From Alteromonas oceanisediminis (GTDB taxonomy: Bacteria > Pseudomonadota > Gammaproteobacteria > Enterobacterales > Alteromonadaceae): a stretch of DNA of 64,000 bases. The stretch's first letter is position 1. Every line of letters starts with the position of its first letter. Below, piece by piece: positions 16,666 to 25,808 of this stretch. The stretch lies in assembly GCF_018474025.1 (NCBI RefSeq), contig NZ_JAHCTA010000001.1, forward strand, positions 434,001 through 498,000, given 5' to 3'. The notes below the pieces were generated by a model. That model was not told the origin of the DNA, made no database searches, and was given only the letters and a program-made list of their open reading frames with translations. Made by a program: the position numbers and the translations under genes.

Positions 16666-17886
16666 TTGAAATTATTAAAAATTTGTCGGGGGCTTTTAGC
16701 TTCTTTTATAAGCGTTTTATTTATAGCGCACTCCTACGCGTCATCAATGCCAGAATTCAGTGCAATGCCTGTTACAGTGAAGACCAAACAATTTGAAGGT
16801 GAAGATTTAGACTACTATGAAAAAATGAAGGAACAGTCTAACAGCTATTTTGCTTCGCAGCTGTCAGCTAGTCCTGATATGGTAGATGGGGCATTACTGC
16901 ACCCTAAACTTCAATTTCACTTAGAAAAATACTCAAGAGGTGATGAAGTAACAGATTACGGATCTTTGCTTTCAAATCCCGAGTCAGCTAACGCCCTTCG
17001 AGCCGGCGTCGACGCAAATTGGGCAGGAAGAACACTTGAAAGTAAGCCAATGAAAAAGATCACTGAGCAAACCGTAGAAAAAGACGGAGCTATTACAACG
17101 ATACGTTTTTACTACCCGGATTCTTATTCTAAAGATTCCCCGATTCCTATAATTCTTTACTTCCACGGCGGAGGGTGGTTGTTTGGGAGCCTCGATTCTC
17201 ATCACCCTTTTTACAAACTGCTAGCCAATAATGCAAACGTGGTGGTAGCGGCAGCAAGCTATCGATTGGCGCCTCAATTTAGTTATCCAGCAGCACATAA
17301 AGACGCATATTTAGCGTACGAGTTTGTAGTGGAACATGCGAATAAAATTGGCGTATATCCTAATAAAATTGCCGTTGGTGGTGACAGTGCTGGTGGAAAT
17401 CTTGCAGCGTCAATTGCCGTTTACTCGATTCAAAACGGACTTAAACGACCTGATTTTATGCTGTTATACTACCCTTCTGTGGATATACATAGGAGTGAAG
17501 ATTTTTATGAATCGGGCGATCTTTTTGCAACCGGATTTGGGTTGGACAGGCCGTTTGCAGATGTAGTACTTGCTGAATACTACCCAGACAAGACGCTGAG
17601 AAAAGATGTTTTAGCCTCTCCAATACTGTTTAAAGACAAGGCGAAAATGCCGCCCGCGATAATCAGCGTTGGTGGTTTTGATATTTTGCGTGACCAGGCT
17701 TCTCTTTATGCTAAACAATTGAGAGAGGCCGGAGTAGACGTAGACTATATGTTGTATCCAGATCTTGTGCATAGCTTCCAACAACATTCATTTGCGGTAG
17801 ACAGCGCAAGAAAAGCAACACTAGAAACTATCTCTTTATTTGGAAAACGAATCAGAGAAACAAAAGGCGTTCAAACAGACCACTAA
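16666..17886 (+). CDS. Exported HSL-type alpha/beta hydrolase (esterase), copy 2
   Basis: The 406-residue protein has a signal peptide (about residues 1-25), an N-terminal extension of about 130 residues with the motif LHPKLQFHLEKY, then an HSL-type alpha/beta-hydrolase domain. HGGGWLFGS (oxyanion hole), GGDSAGGN (Ser241), GFDILRD and DLVHSFQQHS (His) form a complete active site. It is clearly a homologue of the protein at 9422-10645, sharing the unusual extension and domain order. TTG is taken as start because it follows AAAGG and gives a proper signal peptide; no nearby ATG does. It is divergent from the TonB receptor. Hydrolysis of an ester outside the cytoplasm, linked to receptor-mediated uptake, is the likely role. 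Confidence 0.85.
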   Translation: MKLLKICRGLLASFISVLFIAHSYASSMPEFSAMPVTVKTKQFEGEDLDYYEKMKEQSNSYFASQLSASPDMVDGALLHPKLQFHLEKYSRGDEVTDYGSLLSNPESANALRAGVDANWAGRTLESKPMKKITEQTVEKDGAITTIRFYYPDSYSKDSPIPIILYFHGGGWLFGSLDSHHPFYKLLANNANVVVAAASYRLAPQFSYPAAHKDAYLAYEFVVEHANKIGVYPNKIAVGGDSAGGNLAASIAVYSIQNGLKRPDFMLLYYPSVDIHRSEDFYESGDLFATGFGLDRPFADVVLAEYYPDKTLRKDVLASPILFKDKAKMPPAIISVGGFDILRDQASLYAKQLREAGVDVDYMLYPDLVHSFQQHSFAVDSARKATLETISLFGKRIRETKGVQTDH

Positions 17887-18394
17887 AATTTGCATTTGTT
17901 TGAACTTATTACTTCATTAAAGTAGAAAAGAGTGCGGTATAAATTACTACCGTCACTTCTTTTAACTCCATGGCCAGGCTTTATCTTATGCACAATCGCG
18001 ATAACGCCTTGGTTTAATTTTTTTGTAACGCTAATGCCTGTTTGCTCAACACTCGCCTATGGCTTTTACTAAATCTTTGTGGTGCTTCTTGGTCATGTCT
18101 ACGGAAAAACAGTGCCGTTTTTATATTGGTGTTTAGACTCAAAAATAACAGTTTAGAAAGGTTATATAGAGTAATTTTTTCAACACTTCACTCAATGATG
18201 GATAAAATAATATCCATTTGGCCTTTTCGGATGAATTTTACCTTACTGTGAAAAATAGCGAGTGCGGGTGTTCATCATCGCCAGTATATGCAACCGAAGC
18301 CGTAAAACGTCAGTTGATAGAAACTGCAACGTTTGAAATTGGCACTATTGGAGTGATAAAGGGCACTACCGCAAAAGGCTCACTCTGGACTTCC
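17887..18394. other. Gene-free A+T-rich stretch
   Basis: About 500 bases lie between esterase copy 2 and the first insertion-sequence remnant. Several short open frames occur on the plus strand (e.g. 18042-18251 and 18218-18430), but they have no recognisable domain, no convincing ribosome site and no plausible protein composition. They may be degraded gene remnants; no RNA gene or terminator was recognised. Confidence 0.5.
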
Positions 18395-18493
18395 CAGACT
18401 TTACTAGACACTAATGCAGTTACAATGTAACTTCAAGAAATAGGTGTTTATGAGCAAAGGCGAACGACATACCCAAGAGTTTAAAGTTGAAGC
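18395..18493 (+). mobile_element. IS3-like insertion sequence remnant: left end
   Basis: TGGACTTCCCAGACTTTACT followed by AGACAC, about 50 bases before a transposase-like start codon, looks like a left terminal repeat. After it comes the first part of an OrfA frame. The element is broken at 18493/18494, where the IS66-type end begins. The left boundary is uncertain by tens of bases. It does not match the right end at 12921-12946, so it is probably a different IS3-family copy. Confidence 0.55.
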
Positions 18494-18497
18494 GTAA
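18450..18497 (+). pseudogene. IS3-family OrfA, N-terminal 15 codons
   Basis: The peptide MSKGERHTQEFKVEA matches the first residues of IS3-family OrfA helix-turn-helix proteins (consensus like YTEEFKxEAV). It stops at TAA created by the first bases of the IS66-type left end. It cannot make a functional protein. Confidence 0.6.
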
Positions 18498-18697
18498 GCG
18501 TCTAGTAAACCACATATTCCCAAGCTAAGTCCAAACCGCCAATATAATGCCTCAATTATTAACACGAGGTCCTTATGAAAAAGAAACGCCGAACCAAAGC
18601 CGAATGGCTCCGCATTTTTGACAAGCAACAAAAAAGTGGACTGACTATCAAAGACTTTTGCGAGCGCCACGGTATTCATTTGCAAACATTTTATTAA
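18494..18697 (+). mobile_element. IS66-family insertion sequence remnant: left end
   Basis: The fragment begins with GTAAGCGTCT, the terminal motif typical of IS66-family inverted repeats, precisely inside the IS3-like OrfA. Some 80 bases later a small accessory gene starts. The element is cut off at about 18697, where an integrase remnant on the other strand begins. TnpB, the TnpC transposase and the right end are all missing. Confidence 0.7.
18575..18697 (+). pseudogene. IS66-family TnpA-like accessory protein, truncated
   Basis: Forty codons start at an ATG preceded by GAGGT. The peptide contains RTKAEWLRIFDKQQKSGLT and IKDFCERHGIHLQTFY, the helix-turn-helix-like N-terminus of IS66 TnpA proteins (EW...F...SG.t...FC..hgi...tfy). 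The frame ends at a stop created by the breakpoint, whereas full proteins are around 100 residues or more. Confidence 0.7.
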
Positions 18698-19124
18698 ACA
18701 TAAAATCTTCATAACTTTGAACACTCACAGGTTGGTGAACTTTTTCGCTGGAATAATACTCAGGAGGCACATGCGAGTAACTATGGTGCTTTGACACTTG
18801 GGCGTTATGATACTTCCTATAATCGCTTACAGACTTTTCGTGTTCTTTGCTATCTAAATCCAAGACTGCTTTTGCAATATTAAGAATACGTTCTTTGGTT
18901 TTATCTACTAGTTCAGTTAGCTCTGACTTACTCATTAATCTAATTCCTCCAATCCTTGAGCTTTCCCTAATAACTTCTGAAATTACTGCTAATGCATCTT
19001 CGAATCTACTCGTTTCCAAAGTGACTCTTATGAAGCCTGCATTTGTGCGAGCATTAAAATAGTAGACGCTTCCTCGAAGGATTGTATAGGGAACTTTGTT
19101 TTTGTGTGCAATTTTGTGTGCCAT
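18698..19124 (-). pseudogene. N-terminal remnant of a tyrosine-recombinase-type integrase
   Basis: About 142 codons on the minus strand start at 19124. Residues about 8-60 (VPYTILRGSVYYFNARTNAG, then RVTLETSRFEDALAV) resemble the small N-terminal domain of phage and island integrases (DUF6538-like: positive, YYF, then a 'sLgT...A' pattern). No catalytic domain with R..HRH..Y residues follows. The open frame runs on to 18648 only by reading the antisense of the IS66 remnant. It begins 31 bases beyond the terminator of rnpB, a location that suits an island integrase beside its attachment site. Family assignment is moderate. Confidence 0.55.
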
Positions 19125-19154
19125 TTGCTACACACAACTAACAACTTTGGCGCG

Positions 19155-19188
19155 AAGAAAAGCTAACCCACTGAATTTAATGGGTTAA
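19155..19188 (-). terminator. Intrinsic terminator of rnpB
   Basis: TTAACCCA and TGGGTTAG form a 7-base-pair stem with a 10-base loop and are followed on the minus strand by GCTTTTCTT. It starts about a dozen bases beyond the 3' end of RNase P RNA. Confidence 0.7.
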
Positions 19189-19199
19189 CCTAAAATTGA

Positions 19200-19561
<362 letters not shown>

Positions 19562-19626
19562 GTAGCGAGTTTACGCGCATCATCCGCGTCTGACAATCAA
19601 TAGTCGCGAGATCAGTGACATCGTCG

Positions 19627-19980
19627 CTATGCCTCCTGAATAAGGTTAAACCCACCGTAAATGAGACGCTTGCCATCGAAAGGCATCGGATTGTGGCCTG
19701 ACGTCATTCGTTCATCTTCAAACACTTTCTGCATGCCAACATCACGGATCGCTTTTGACGGCCATTCTACCCATGAAAACACAATGGACTCATCATCCTG
19801 TTTCAAAACCGCTTTTGGAAATGACGTGACTTCACCTTCCGGCACATCATCTTCCCAACACTCAACGACACGGGAAGCCCCATGCTCACGAAAAACGACA
19901 GCAGCGACTTTCGCATGCTGTAAATACTGCTGCTTATTCGCTTTTGGCACCGCAGCAACAAACCCATCGACATAAGACAT
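19627..19980 (-). CDS. DUF1428 family protein (YbaA-like)
   Basis: This 117-residue protein is full length for DUF1428, a small ferredoxin-like (dimeric alpha/beta barrel) family. Recognisable blocks are MSYVDGFVAAVPKANKQQY, the middle segment around VVECWEDDVPEGEVTSFPKA, and the end MPFDGKRLIYGGFNLI. The biochemical role of the family is unknown. The ATG follows AAGGA. The gene lies just upstream of rnpB on the same strand and is divergent from the P450 gene. Confidence 0.88.
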   Translation of the reverse strand: MSYVDGFVAAVPKANKQQYLQHAKVAAVVFREHGASRVVECWEDDVPEGEVTSFPKAVLKQDDESIVFSWVEWPSKAIRDVGMQKVFEDERMTSGHNPMPFDGKRLIYGGFNLIQEA

Positions 19981-20255
19981 TTGCTTTATTCCTTTGAATT
20001 GAAATTTAGTATTTATGCTGCATCAATTGCAGCGTTCGAGGTTCGTTATTCACTATAGACCAGTGCGCATTGAAGGGTGTAAAAATGAGAAAACTGGCAC
20101 GCATTTTTACAGCTCAAAGCAACAAATCTCCCAACCAACTGCGCGTAATCAACAGCTTATCGGTTTCGGTGAGCTTTATGCATGTGAGTTTTCTATCAGC
20201 AATGCCCATGCTTTACGCTGCTTCGTGGGCAATGAATCGGATAGGAATCTACACT

Positions 20256-21662
20256 ATGACTGCAATCCCCAAAGCCCATTGGTTTGACCAAACGTTATCG
20301 CTGCTGCGTGAAGGCAATGAATTTATCAGTCATCAATGTAAGCGGTTAGGCTCAGATGTTTTTCAGACCAGGCTATTGCTTAAAAAGACAATATGCCTTC
20401 GCGGGCGAGAGGCCGCTGAGATATTTTATGATAACGACAAATTTATTCGGCACGGCGCTGCGCCCAGTCGGTTGCAACGCACGTTAACCGGGAAAGAAGG
20501 CGTACAAGGTTTAGACGGCCAGGCGCATCAGCATCGCAAAGCCATGTTTATGTCGTTGATGTCCTCTGAGCGCATTGCTGATTTAACTGATATTTTTCAA
20601 GCCCACTGGATTGAAAATGCCAAACAATGGCCACAGCAAGAATCGGTGAGCCTATACAATGAAGTCAATCACATTTGCTTTTTAGCTGCCGCTCAATGGA
20701 GCGGGATTGACCTGTCCACAGTGAACGCGCACAAACAAACGGAGAACATGGTGGCGATGATCGAATCGCCAGCCTCCATCGGCCCCTCGCATGTAAAAGG
20801 GATCATTGCCAGACAGCGTGCCGAGCGTTGGGCGCAGAAATTAATACAAGACTCCAGAGACAATGCTACGAATAGCGATAAACACTGCGCTCTGCATGTG
20901 TTTGCGCATTATCGATCACCGAACGGCAGCCTTATTGATGCCAAAGCGGCGGCGGTTGACCTGTTAAATATCATCCGGCCTATCGTAGCCATTGGTCGTT
21001 ACGTGTGTTTTTGTGCCTTTGCCCTGCACAAGCACCCGGAATATCACAGCACGTTGGCCAACGGTAGTGATGACGACATTCATCATTTTGTGCAGGAAGT
21101 AAGACGTTACTATCCTTATTTTCCGTTTGCGGCGGCCAAGGTTGCACGAGACTTCACTTGGCAAGGATACCGATTTGAGCAAGGCACCCGAGTGTTATTG
21201 GATCTTTATGGCACTAACCGGGCTCCCGGTATGTGGCGTCAAGCCGATGAATTTAATCCAGAGCGCTTTGCGAAAAGAGAAAATGATGCTTTTGCATTGA
21301 TCCCACAAGGCGGAGGCTTCTACGACAAACATCACCGCTGTGCTGGAGAGTGGATAACGCTCGCACTGATGGAAAGCGCTGTGCGTTTCTTGACGTCATC
21401 AATGACTTACAGGGCTGTTAACAGCCACGTGTCGATTGACCTGACAGCGATGCCAACCTTACCCGACGATGGCTTTTTAATGACAGCCGTAAAACTGACG
21501 AAGGATGCCGATAAACGGTGGCAGAATAGCAAAATCATGCGAGATTATGGCACCGACAGTCAATCCGCTGATGCGGCCGACTTTTCAGTTGCCGGTGAGG
21601 AAGATCCGGGCGCAGCGCTTGAGGCGTTCGTTGAGAGTGAACGCACACATCCTCATGTCTAG
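20256..21662 (+). CDS. Cytochrome P450, CYP152-type fatty-acid peroxygenase
   Basis: This 468-residue protein resembles the CYP152 family (P450 BSbeta, SPalpha, OleT), which use hydrogen peroxide to hydroxylate or decarboxylate fatty acids without a reductase. The I-helix has RPIVAIGRY with Arg241 in place of the usual acid/threonine pair; this arginine binds the fatty-acid carboxylate in the family. The heme loop is GGGFYDKHHRCAGEW with thiolate ligand Cys362. The active-site helix has GKEGVQGLDGQAHQHRK. A longer frame from 20070 exists, but the ATG at 20256 follows AGGA and yields the standard N-terminus MTAIPKAHWFD. A C-terminal tail of roughly 45 residues beyond the P450 fold is unusual. 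Hydroxylation versus decarboxylation is undecided. Confidence 0.88.
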   Translation: MTAIPKAHWFDQTLSLLREGNEFISHQCKRLGSDVFQTRLLLKKTICLRGREAAEIFYDNDKFIRHGAAPSRLQRTLTGKEGVQGLDGQAHQHRKAMFMSLMSSERIADLTDIFQAHWIENAKQWPQQESVSLYNEVNHICFLAAAQWSGIDLSTVNAHKQTENMVAMIESPASIGPSHVKGIIARQRAERWAQKLIQDSRDNATNSDKHCALHVFAHYRSPNGSLIDAKAAAVDLLNIIRPIVAIGRYVCFCAFALHKHPEYHSTLANGSDDDIHHFVQEVRRYYPYFPFAAAKVARDFTWQGYRFEQGTRVLLDLYGTNRAPGMWRQADEFNPERFAKRENDAFALIPQGGGFYDKHHRCAGEWITLALMESAVRFLTSSMTYRAVNSHVSIDLTAMPTLPDDGFLMTAVKLTKDADKRWQNSKIMRDYGTDSQSADAADFSVAGEEDPGAALEAFVESERTHPHV

Positions 21663-21693
21663 GCGACTATACGCCGATGTACCGATTCTAAAG

Positions 21694-21722
21694 ACAAAAA
21701 TGCCCTCAAGAACCGAGGGCAT
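21694..21722 (-). terminator. Intrinsic terminator between convergent P450 and YebC-type genes
   Basis: ATGCCCTC and GAGGGCAT form a perfect 8-base stem around a 7-base loop. On the minus strand the stem is followed by TTTTTG, so it terminates the YebC-type gene. The plus-strand side has only a short T stretch. Confidence 0.8.
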
Positions 21723-21740
21723 TGTGGAGCGTGTGAATGT

Positions 21741-22463
21741 CTATTCAGGCACAATCGCGTTGTGATAAACGTCTTGTACGTCGTCGCAATCTTCGAGCAT
21801 AGTCATAAATTTCTCAAACATCGGCTTGTCGTCTTCGCTGATCTCAACGTGAGTCTGCGGTACAAATGACATTTCTTCAGTGTCGAAATTTATATCTGGG
21901 TAAGCTTCCGTTAAGGCGGTTTTCACCTGATAAAATTCAGTGTGTGGGGCGAACACACTGATCATGCCGTCTTCGCATTCCACATCAGTCACATCAACAT
22001 CAGCCTCCATCAACACTTCAAGGATCGCATCTTCATCATCACCGGCAAACTGAAAAATCGCTTGGTGATCGAACATATGTGATACTGCGCCCTGCGCGCC
22101 TAAATTCGATTTTGTTTTGGTAAAACAGTTTCTTACGTCAGTGATGGTGCGGTTAGCATTGTCTGACAAGCAATCTACGATCACCATGCAGTTACCCGGG
22201 CCAAACCCTTCATAGCGCATCGGCACGAAATCTTCGCCAGCACCACCGACCGCTTTGTCGATCGCTTTTTCAATCACATGGCCGGGCACCTGATCTTTTT
22301 TAGCTTTGTCCATCAAGCGGCGAAGCGACAGATTGGCATCCGGATCCGGGCCACCATTTTTAGCACAGACGTAAATCTCTTTACCGTACTTTGAATACAC
22401 TTTTGTCTTTACGCCAGCCGTTTTGGCCATGGCGTTTTTTCTTACTTCAAATGCTCTTCCCAT
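21741..22463 (-). CDS. YebC/PmpR-family DNA-binding regulator, YeeN type
   Basis: The 240-residue protein covers the whole YebC/PmpR family. It starts [20 protein letters not shown] with [20 protein letters not shown], which is the YeeN-like variant rather than canonical YebC (MAGHSKW). Further family blocks are [20 protein letters not shown] and [23 protein letters not shown]. Family members act as transcription regulators, and some are reported to help translation of difficult sequences. The gene stands alone, with a terminator behind it and convergent with the P450 gene. The start ATG follows a GATTACG-type weak ribosome site; no other in-frame start fits. Confidence 0.9.
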   Translation of the reverse strand: MGRAFEVRKNAMAKTAGVKTKVYSKYGKEIYVCAKNGGPDPDANLSLRRLMDKAKKDQVPGHVIEKAIDKAVGGAGEDFVPMRYEGFGPGNCMVIVDCLSDNANRTITDVRNCFTKTKSNLGAQGAVSHMFDHQAIFQFAGDDEDAILEVLMEADVDVTDVECEDGMISVFAPHTEFYQVKTALTEAYPDINFDTEEMSFVPQTHVEISEDDKPMFEKFMTMLEDCDDVQDVYHNAIVPE

Positions 22464-22585
22464 CGTAATCTCTTATGGTTATTGTGAAACGGCCACAACG
22501 CAATACGCATCGAAACCAGCAGGGACTGCAATCCCTACTATTTAATAAGTTAATTCTACCCAGTTTAACAGGCGCTGAATAGCCG

Positions 22586-23683
22586 CTATGCTAAATGCTG
22601 CTTAGCCAGGTATTCGCGTGACTGCATTTCCTGTAACCGGCTTAAGCAACGTTTAAACTCAAAGGCTAAGCGACCTTGAGTATACAGTGCCTCCATGGCA
22701 ACCTCAGCAGAGATGATTAATTTCACATGACGTTCGTAAAATTCATCAACCATAGCGATAAATCGCCGAGCAATATCATCGTTCTCCTGGCCCATCTGTT
22801 TGACATTAGCGACTAGCACAGAATGATAAATACGGCTTATTTCAATGTAGTCTGATTGGCTACGTGGCCCGTCGCACAGCGCCTTGAATTCTAACATAAC
22901 CACACCATCAGCTTCGTGGATCACGGGGATTTTTCGGCCTGCAATCATGATATTACAGTCGTTTCGGCCTGCCTCTGGCGCTAGCTGACTGAAATACTTG
23001 TGTAAATTTTCGTTTGCCTCGGCATCCAACGGATGATGATAAATTTCGGCCTGCTCCAACGTGCGCAAACGATAGTCAACACCGCTGTCGACGTTCACAA
23101 CGCGTGTGTTTTGGTTGATCAGTTCGATAGCGGGCAGAAAGCGTGCCCGTTGTAGACCGTTTCGATACAGCTCATCAGGTATGATATTGGACGTTGCTAC
23201 CAGCACAATGCCGTGCGCAAACAAGTTCTCAAACAACGTACCCAAAATCATGGCATCGGTAATATCAGAAACGAAAAACTCGTCGAAACAGATAACCCGC
23301 GTTTCTTTGGCCAACTTTTCAGCAATGGTTTTCAGCGGATCTGATTGACCCGAAAGCTGCTTGAGTTCTTGATGTACACGGTGCATAAATCGGTGAAAGT
23401 GGACACGCAATTTATCATCAAAAGGTAAGCACTCGTAAAACGTATCAACCAAATACGTTTTTCCGCGCCCCACGCCTCCCCAGAAATACAAGCCTTGAAT
23501 GGAGGGCTTTGTCATGCCCAAACCAAATTTCGATTTCAGCTTAATGCGCCACGTGATTTTTCTATTTGGCTGAGTTAATTCATCGTATAAACGCTGAAGC
23601 TCCAGCACCGCCTTTTCCTGTGCAGCGTCATACTGAAAGTCGGGTTGAGTTAAGTCTTGCTGATATTTTTCGAGAGGCGTCAT
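22586..23683 (-). CDS. zapE: Cell-division ATPase ZapE (AFG1-like)
   Basis: This 365-residue AFG1/ZapE P-loop ATPase acts at the division site, where in E. coli ZapE destabilises FtsZ polymers. Walker A is in YFWGGVGRGKTYLVD, Walker B in RVICFDEFFVSDITDAM, and sensor-1 in VLVATSNIIPDELY. An in-frame start at 23746 would add 21 unconserved residues; the ATG at 23683 gives MTPLEKYQQDL, the normal N-terminus and length. It is divergent from zapG, as in many gammaproteobacteria. Confidence 0.93.
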   Translation of the reverse strand: MTPLEKYQQDLTQPDFQYDAAQEKAVLELQRLYDELTQPNRKITWRIKLKSKFGLGMTKPSIQGLYFWGGVGRGKTYLVDTFYECLPFDDKLRVHFHRFMHRVHQELKQLSGQSDPLKTIAEKLAKETRVICFDEFFVSDITDAMILGTLFENLFAHGIVLVATSNIIPDELYRNGLQRARFLPAIELINQNTRVVNVDSGVDYRLRTLEQAEIYHHPLDAEANENLHKYFSQLAPEAGRNDCNIMIAGRKIPVIHEADGVVMLEFKALCDGPRSQSDYIEISRIYHSVLVANVKQMGQENDDIARRFIAMVDEFYERHVKLIISAEVAMEALYTQGRLAFEFKRCLSRLQEMQSREYLAKQHLA

Positions 23684-23883
23684 ACGCTGTAAGAATTCCT
23701 CAGTTTTCAAAATGCGAACTTGAAAATACGCGTAATCGCCCCACATCAGGGGGCGAAGTGATTCGTTATGATACTCAGGAATACGCGCAAATGCGATGAT
23801 GGTTTGTGCCGCAGAACAAAAATCAACAGACCCTGCGCATTTGATATAAACTTTAATTAGATAAAAACCGTCGTGGAGACTTT

Positions 23884-24327
23884 ATGGACATACTCATCGC
23901 CATTGGGCTTGTAGTGGTAGGCCTGATTATTGGCTTTTTCAGCGCGCAATTTATGCATGCCCGCCGTGACGGCCAAAATGCAGCACAGAAAACCGCCGCA
24001 CAGAATGTCAAAGCTGTGATGACGCAGCAGGCCGAACATCATGTGTTTCAAACCAAGCAAACTATTGAAGGCTTGGAGCACCAATTAAGCGCATTACGTA
24101 ACCAAATTGAGGATTACGAATCACATCTGCAAACAAAAGAGCCGCAGGAAGACGAGGAAAAACTGTCTTTCTTTGGTGAGCAAACCACGGCGATGCTGCG
24201 TAACGCGTATAAAACCAAGCAGCAAAAGCAGGAAAGCTCAGAACAACAGCCACGAGATTTTGCAAATTCAGGCTCTGGGTTGTTCGTCGACACGAAAGAC
24301 CGTTCTGCCGAACGAACGAAATCCTAA
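23884..24327 (+). CDS. zapG: Cell-division/envelope protein ZapG (YhcB, DUF1043)
   Basis: The 147-residue protein has one N-terminal membrane helix (IGLVVVGLIIGFFSAQF, about residues 6-22). A long cytoplasmic coiled coil follows (about residues 45-85) and then a low-complexity polar tail. This architecture and the zapE-zapG-degQ order identify YhcB/ZapG, an inner-membrane protein that links cell division and envelope growth. The start has GGAG about five bases upstream (GTGGAGACTTTATG). Most proteins of this family are of similar length. Confidence 0.88.
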   Translation: MDILIAIGLVVVGLIIGFFSAQFMHARRDGQNAAQKTAAQNVKAVMTQQAEHHVFQTKQTIEGLEHQLSALRNQIEDYESHLQTKEPQEDEEKLSFFGEQTTAMLRNAYKTKQQKQESSEQQPRDFANSGSGLFVDTKDRSAERTKS

Positions 24328-24392
24328 GCTGAACTATTTCCCTGTAAAACAGTCAGTTTTTGCGTAGTGAATGAATAGGAGTCTACACCTAA

Positions 24393-25760
24393 ATGAGTAA
24401 ACAATTACGGTATCTACTTGCAGTTTTGAGTGTATCCATGGCTGCGGTGGCAGTGAGTTCGCCCGCGTTCTCAGCGCTACCTTTTTTCAATAGTGATAAA
24501 AAAAGTGAAGTACCTTCGCTGGCACCTATGCTGGAGAAAGCGACGCCTGCGGTGGTGAGTATCGCCGTTGAGGGCACACAAACTTCGCGTCAGGAAATTC
24601 CTGAAATGTTTCGTTACTTCTTTGGTGCCCCGAATGAGCAGGTGCAAGAGCGCCCGTTCCGCGGTTTAGGCTCTGGTGTCATCATTGACGCTGACAAAGG
24701 CTATGTTGTGACTAACAACCATGTGGTAGATAACGCCGATAAGGTGATGGTGAAGTTAACCGATGGTCGAGAATTCGAAGCGAAGAAACTCGGCTCTGAT
24801 CCGCAAAGCGATATTGCCTTGCTGCAAATCGACGGTGAGAACTTATCGGCCTTGCCTCTAGCTAATTCAGATGAACTGCGAGTTGGTGACTTCACTGTTG
24901 CCATTGGTAATCCATTTGGCCTGAGCCAAACCGTTACATCGGGGATTGTTAGCGCATTAGGTCGGTCCGGCCTTAACATTGGTGGCTATGAAGACTTTAT
25001 TCAAACCGATGCTGCGATCAACCGTGGTAATTCGGGTGGCGCTTTGGTCAATCTCCACGGTGAGCTCATTGGTATCAATACCGCGATTTTCGGACCAGGC
25101 GGTGGCAATGTAGGTATCGGCTTTGCTATTCCGAGTAATATGATGAAAAGTTTAGTGGATCAGATCGTTGAATTCGGCGAAGTCCGTCGCGGTCTGTTGG
25201 GTATCCTTGGCAGCAATATTGACGCAGGACTGGCTGAAGCCATGGAGTCTAACGTCAATAAGGGTGCATTTATCAACGAAGTCACTCCCGACTCAGCTGC
25301 CGAAAAGGCCGATTTGCAACCTGGCGACATTATCGTGGCGTTAAATGGTCGTTCGTTGAACAGCTTTGAGGAGCTGCGAGCCAAAGTGGCAAGCTTGGGC
25401 GCAGGCACTGAAATTGAATTGACGATTATTCGCAAAGGCGAAGAGATTAAGAAAATGGTCACACTGGGTGATGCTGAAGCCAGCGTGGCAAGTGCGAAAG
25501 ATATCCATCCTGCCTTGGAAGGTGCAACTCTGTCCAATGGTCAGGATAATGCAGGTAACCGTGGGATTGAGGTGACAGAATTGGCCCCACGCAGCCCGGC
25601 TGCTCGGATTGGTTTGCAAAAAGATGACGTTATCGTGGGTGTTAACCGACAGCGTGTAACCACCGTCACAGAATTTGGTAACGTGATTTCAGACGCCAAA
25701 GGAGTGATTGCACTCAATGTTAAGCGCGGTAATTCGACCCTTTATCTCGTGATCCGTTAA
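24393..25760 (+). CDS. degQ: Periplasmic serine endoprotease DegQ/DegP (Do family)
   Basis: The 455-residue precursor has a signal peptide (about residues 1-28), a trypsin-like protease domain and two PDZ domains (about residues 255-345 and 370-455). The catalytic triad is His110 (TNNHVVD), Asp140 (PQSDIALL) and Ser214 (NRGNSGGALVN). It degrades or holds misfolded proteins in the periplasm. The position directly before degS matches the degQ-degS arrangement of E. coli, and the short Q-linker favours DegQ over DegP. The transcript ends at the strong terminator at 25784-25808. Confidence 0.93.
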   Translation: MSKQLRYLLAVLSVSMAAVAVSSPAFSALPFFNSDKKSEVPSLAPMLEKATPAVVSIAVEGTQTSRQEIPEMFRYFFGAPNEQVQERPFRGLGSGVIIDADKGYVVTNNHVVDNADKVMVKLTDGREFEAKKLGSDPQSDIALLQIDGENLSALPLANSDELRVGDFTVAIGNPFGLSQTVTSGIVSALGRSGLNIGGYEDFIQTDAAINRGNSGGALVNLHGELIGINTAIFGPGGGNVGIGFAIPSNMMKSLVDQIVEFGEVRRGLLGILGSNIDAGLAEAMESNVNKGAFINEVTPDSAAEKADLQPGDIIVALNGRSLNSFEELRAKVASLGAGTEIELTIIRKGEEIKKMVTLGDAEASVASAKDIHPALEGATLSNGQDNAGNRGIEVTELAPRSPAARIGLQKDDVIVGVNRQRVTTVTEFGNVISDAKGVIALNVKRGNSTLYLVIR

Positions 25761-25783
25761 CAGGGTTCCCACCTCAATGCACT

Positions 25784-25808
25784 AAGGCAGCTTCGGCTGC
25801 CTTTTTTT
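25784..25808 (+). terminator. Intrinsic terminator of degQ
   Basis: AAGGCAGC and GCTGCCTT close on a TTCG tetraloop and run into seven T. The remaining ~250 bases up to degS show no gene and presumably hold the degS promoter. Confidence 0.93.

Noticed and set aside
18042-18430. Two short plus-strand open frames
   Set aside because: No recognisable family, ribosome site or plausible composition; probably chance frames in A+T-rich DNA.
18404-18724. 106-codon minus-strand open frame
   Set aside because: It runs antisense across two insertion-sequence remnants and has no ribosome site or domain.
20070-20255. 62-codon N-terminal extension of the P450
   Set aside because: No ribosome site at 20070; the ATG at 20256 has AGGA and gives the normal CYP152 N-terminus.
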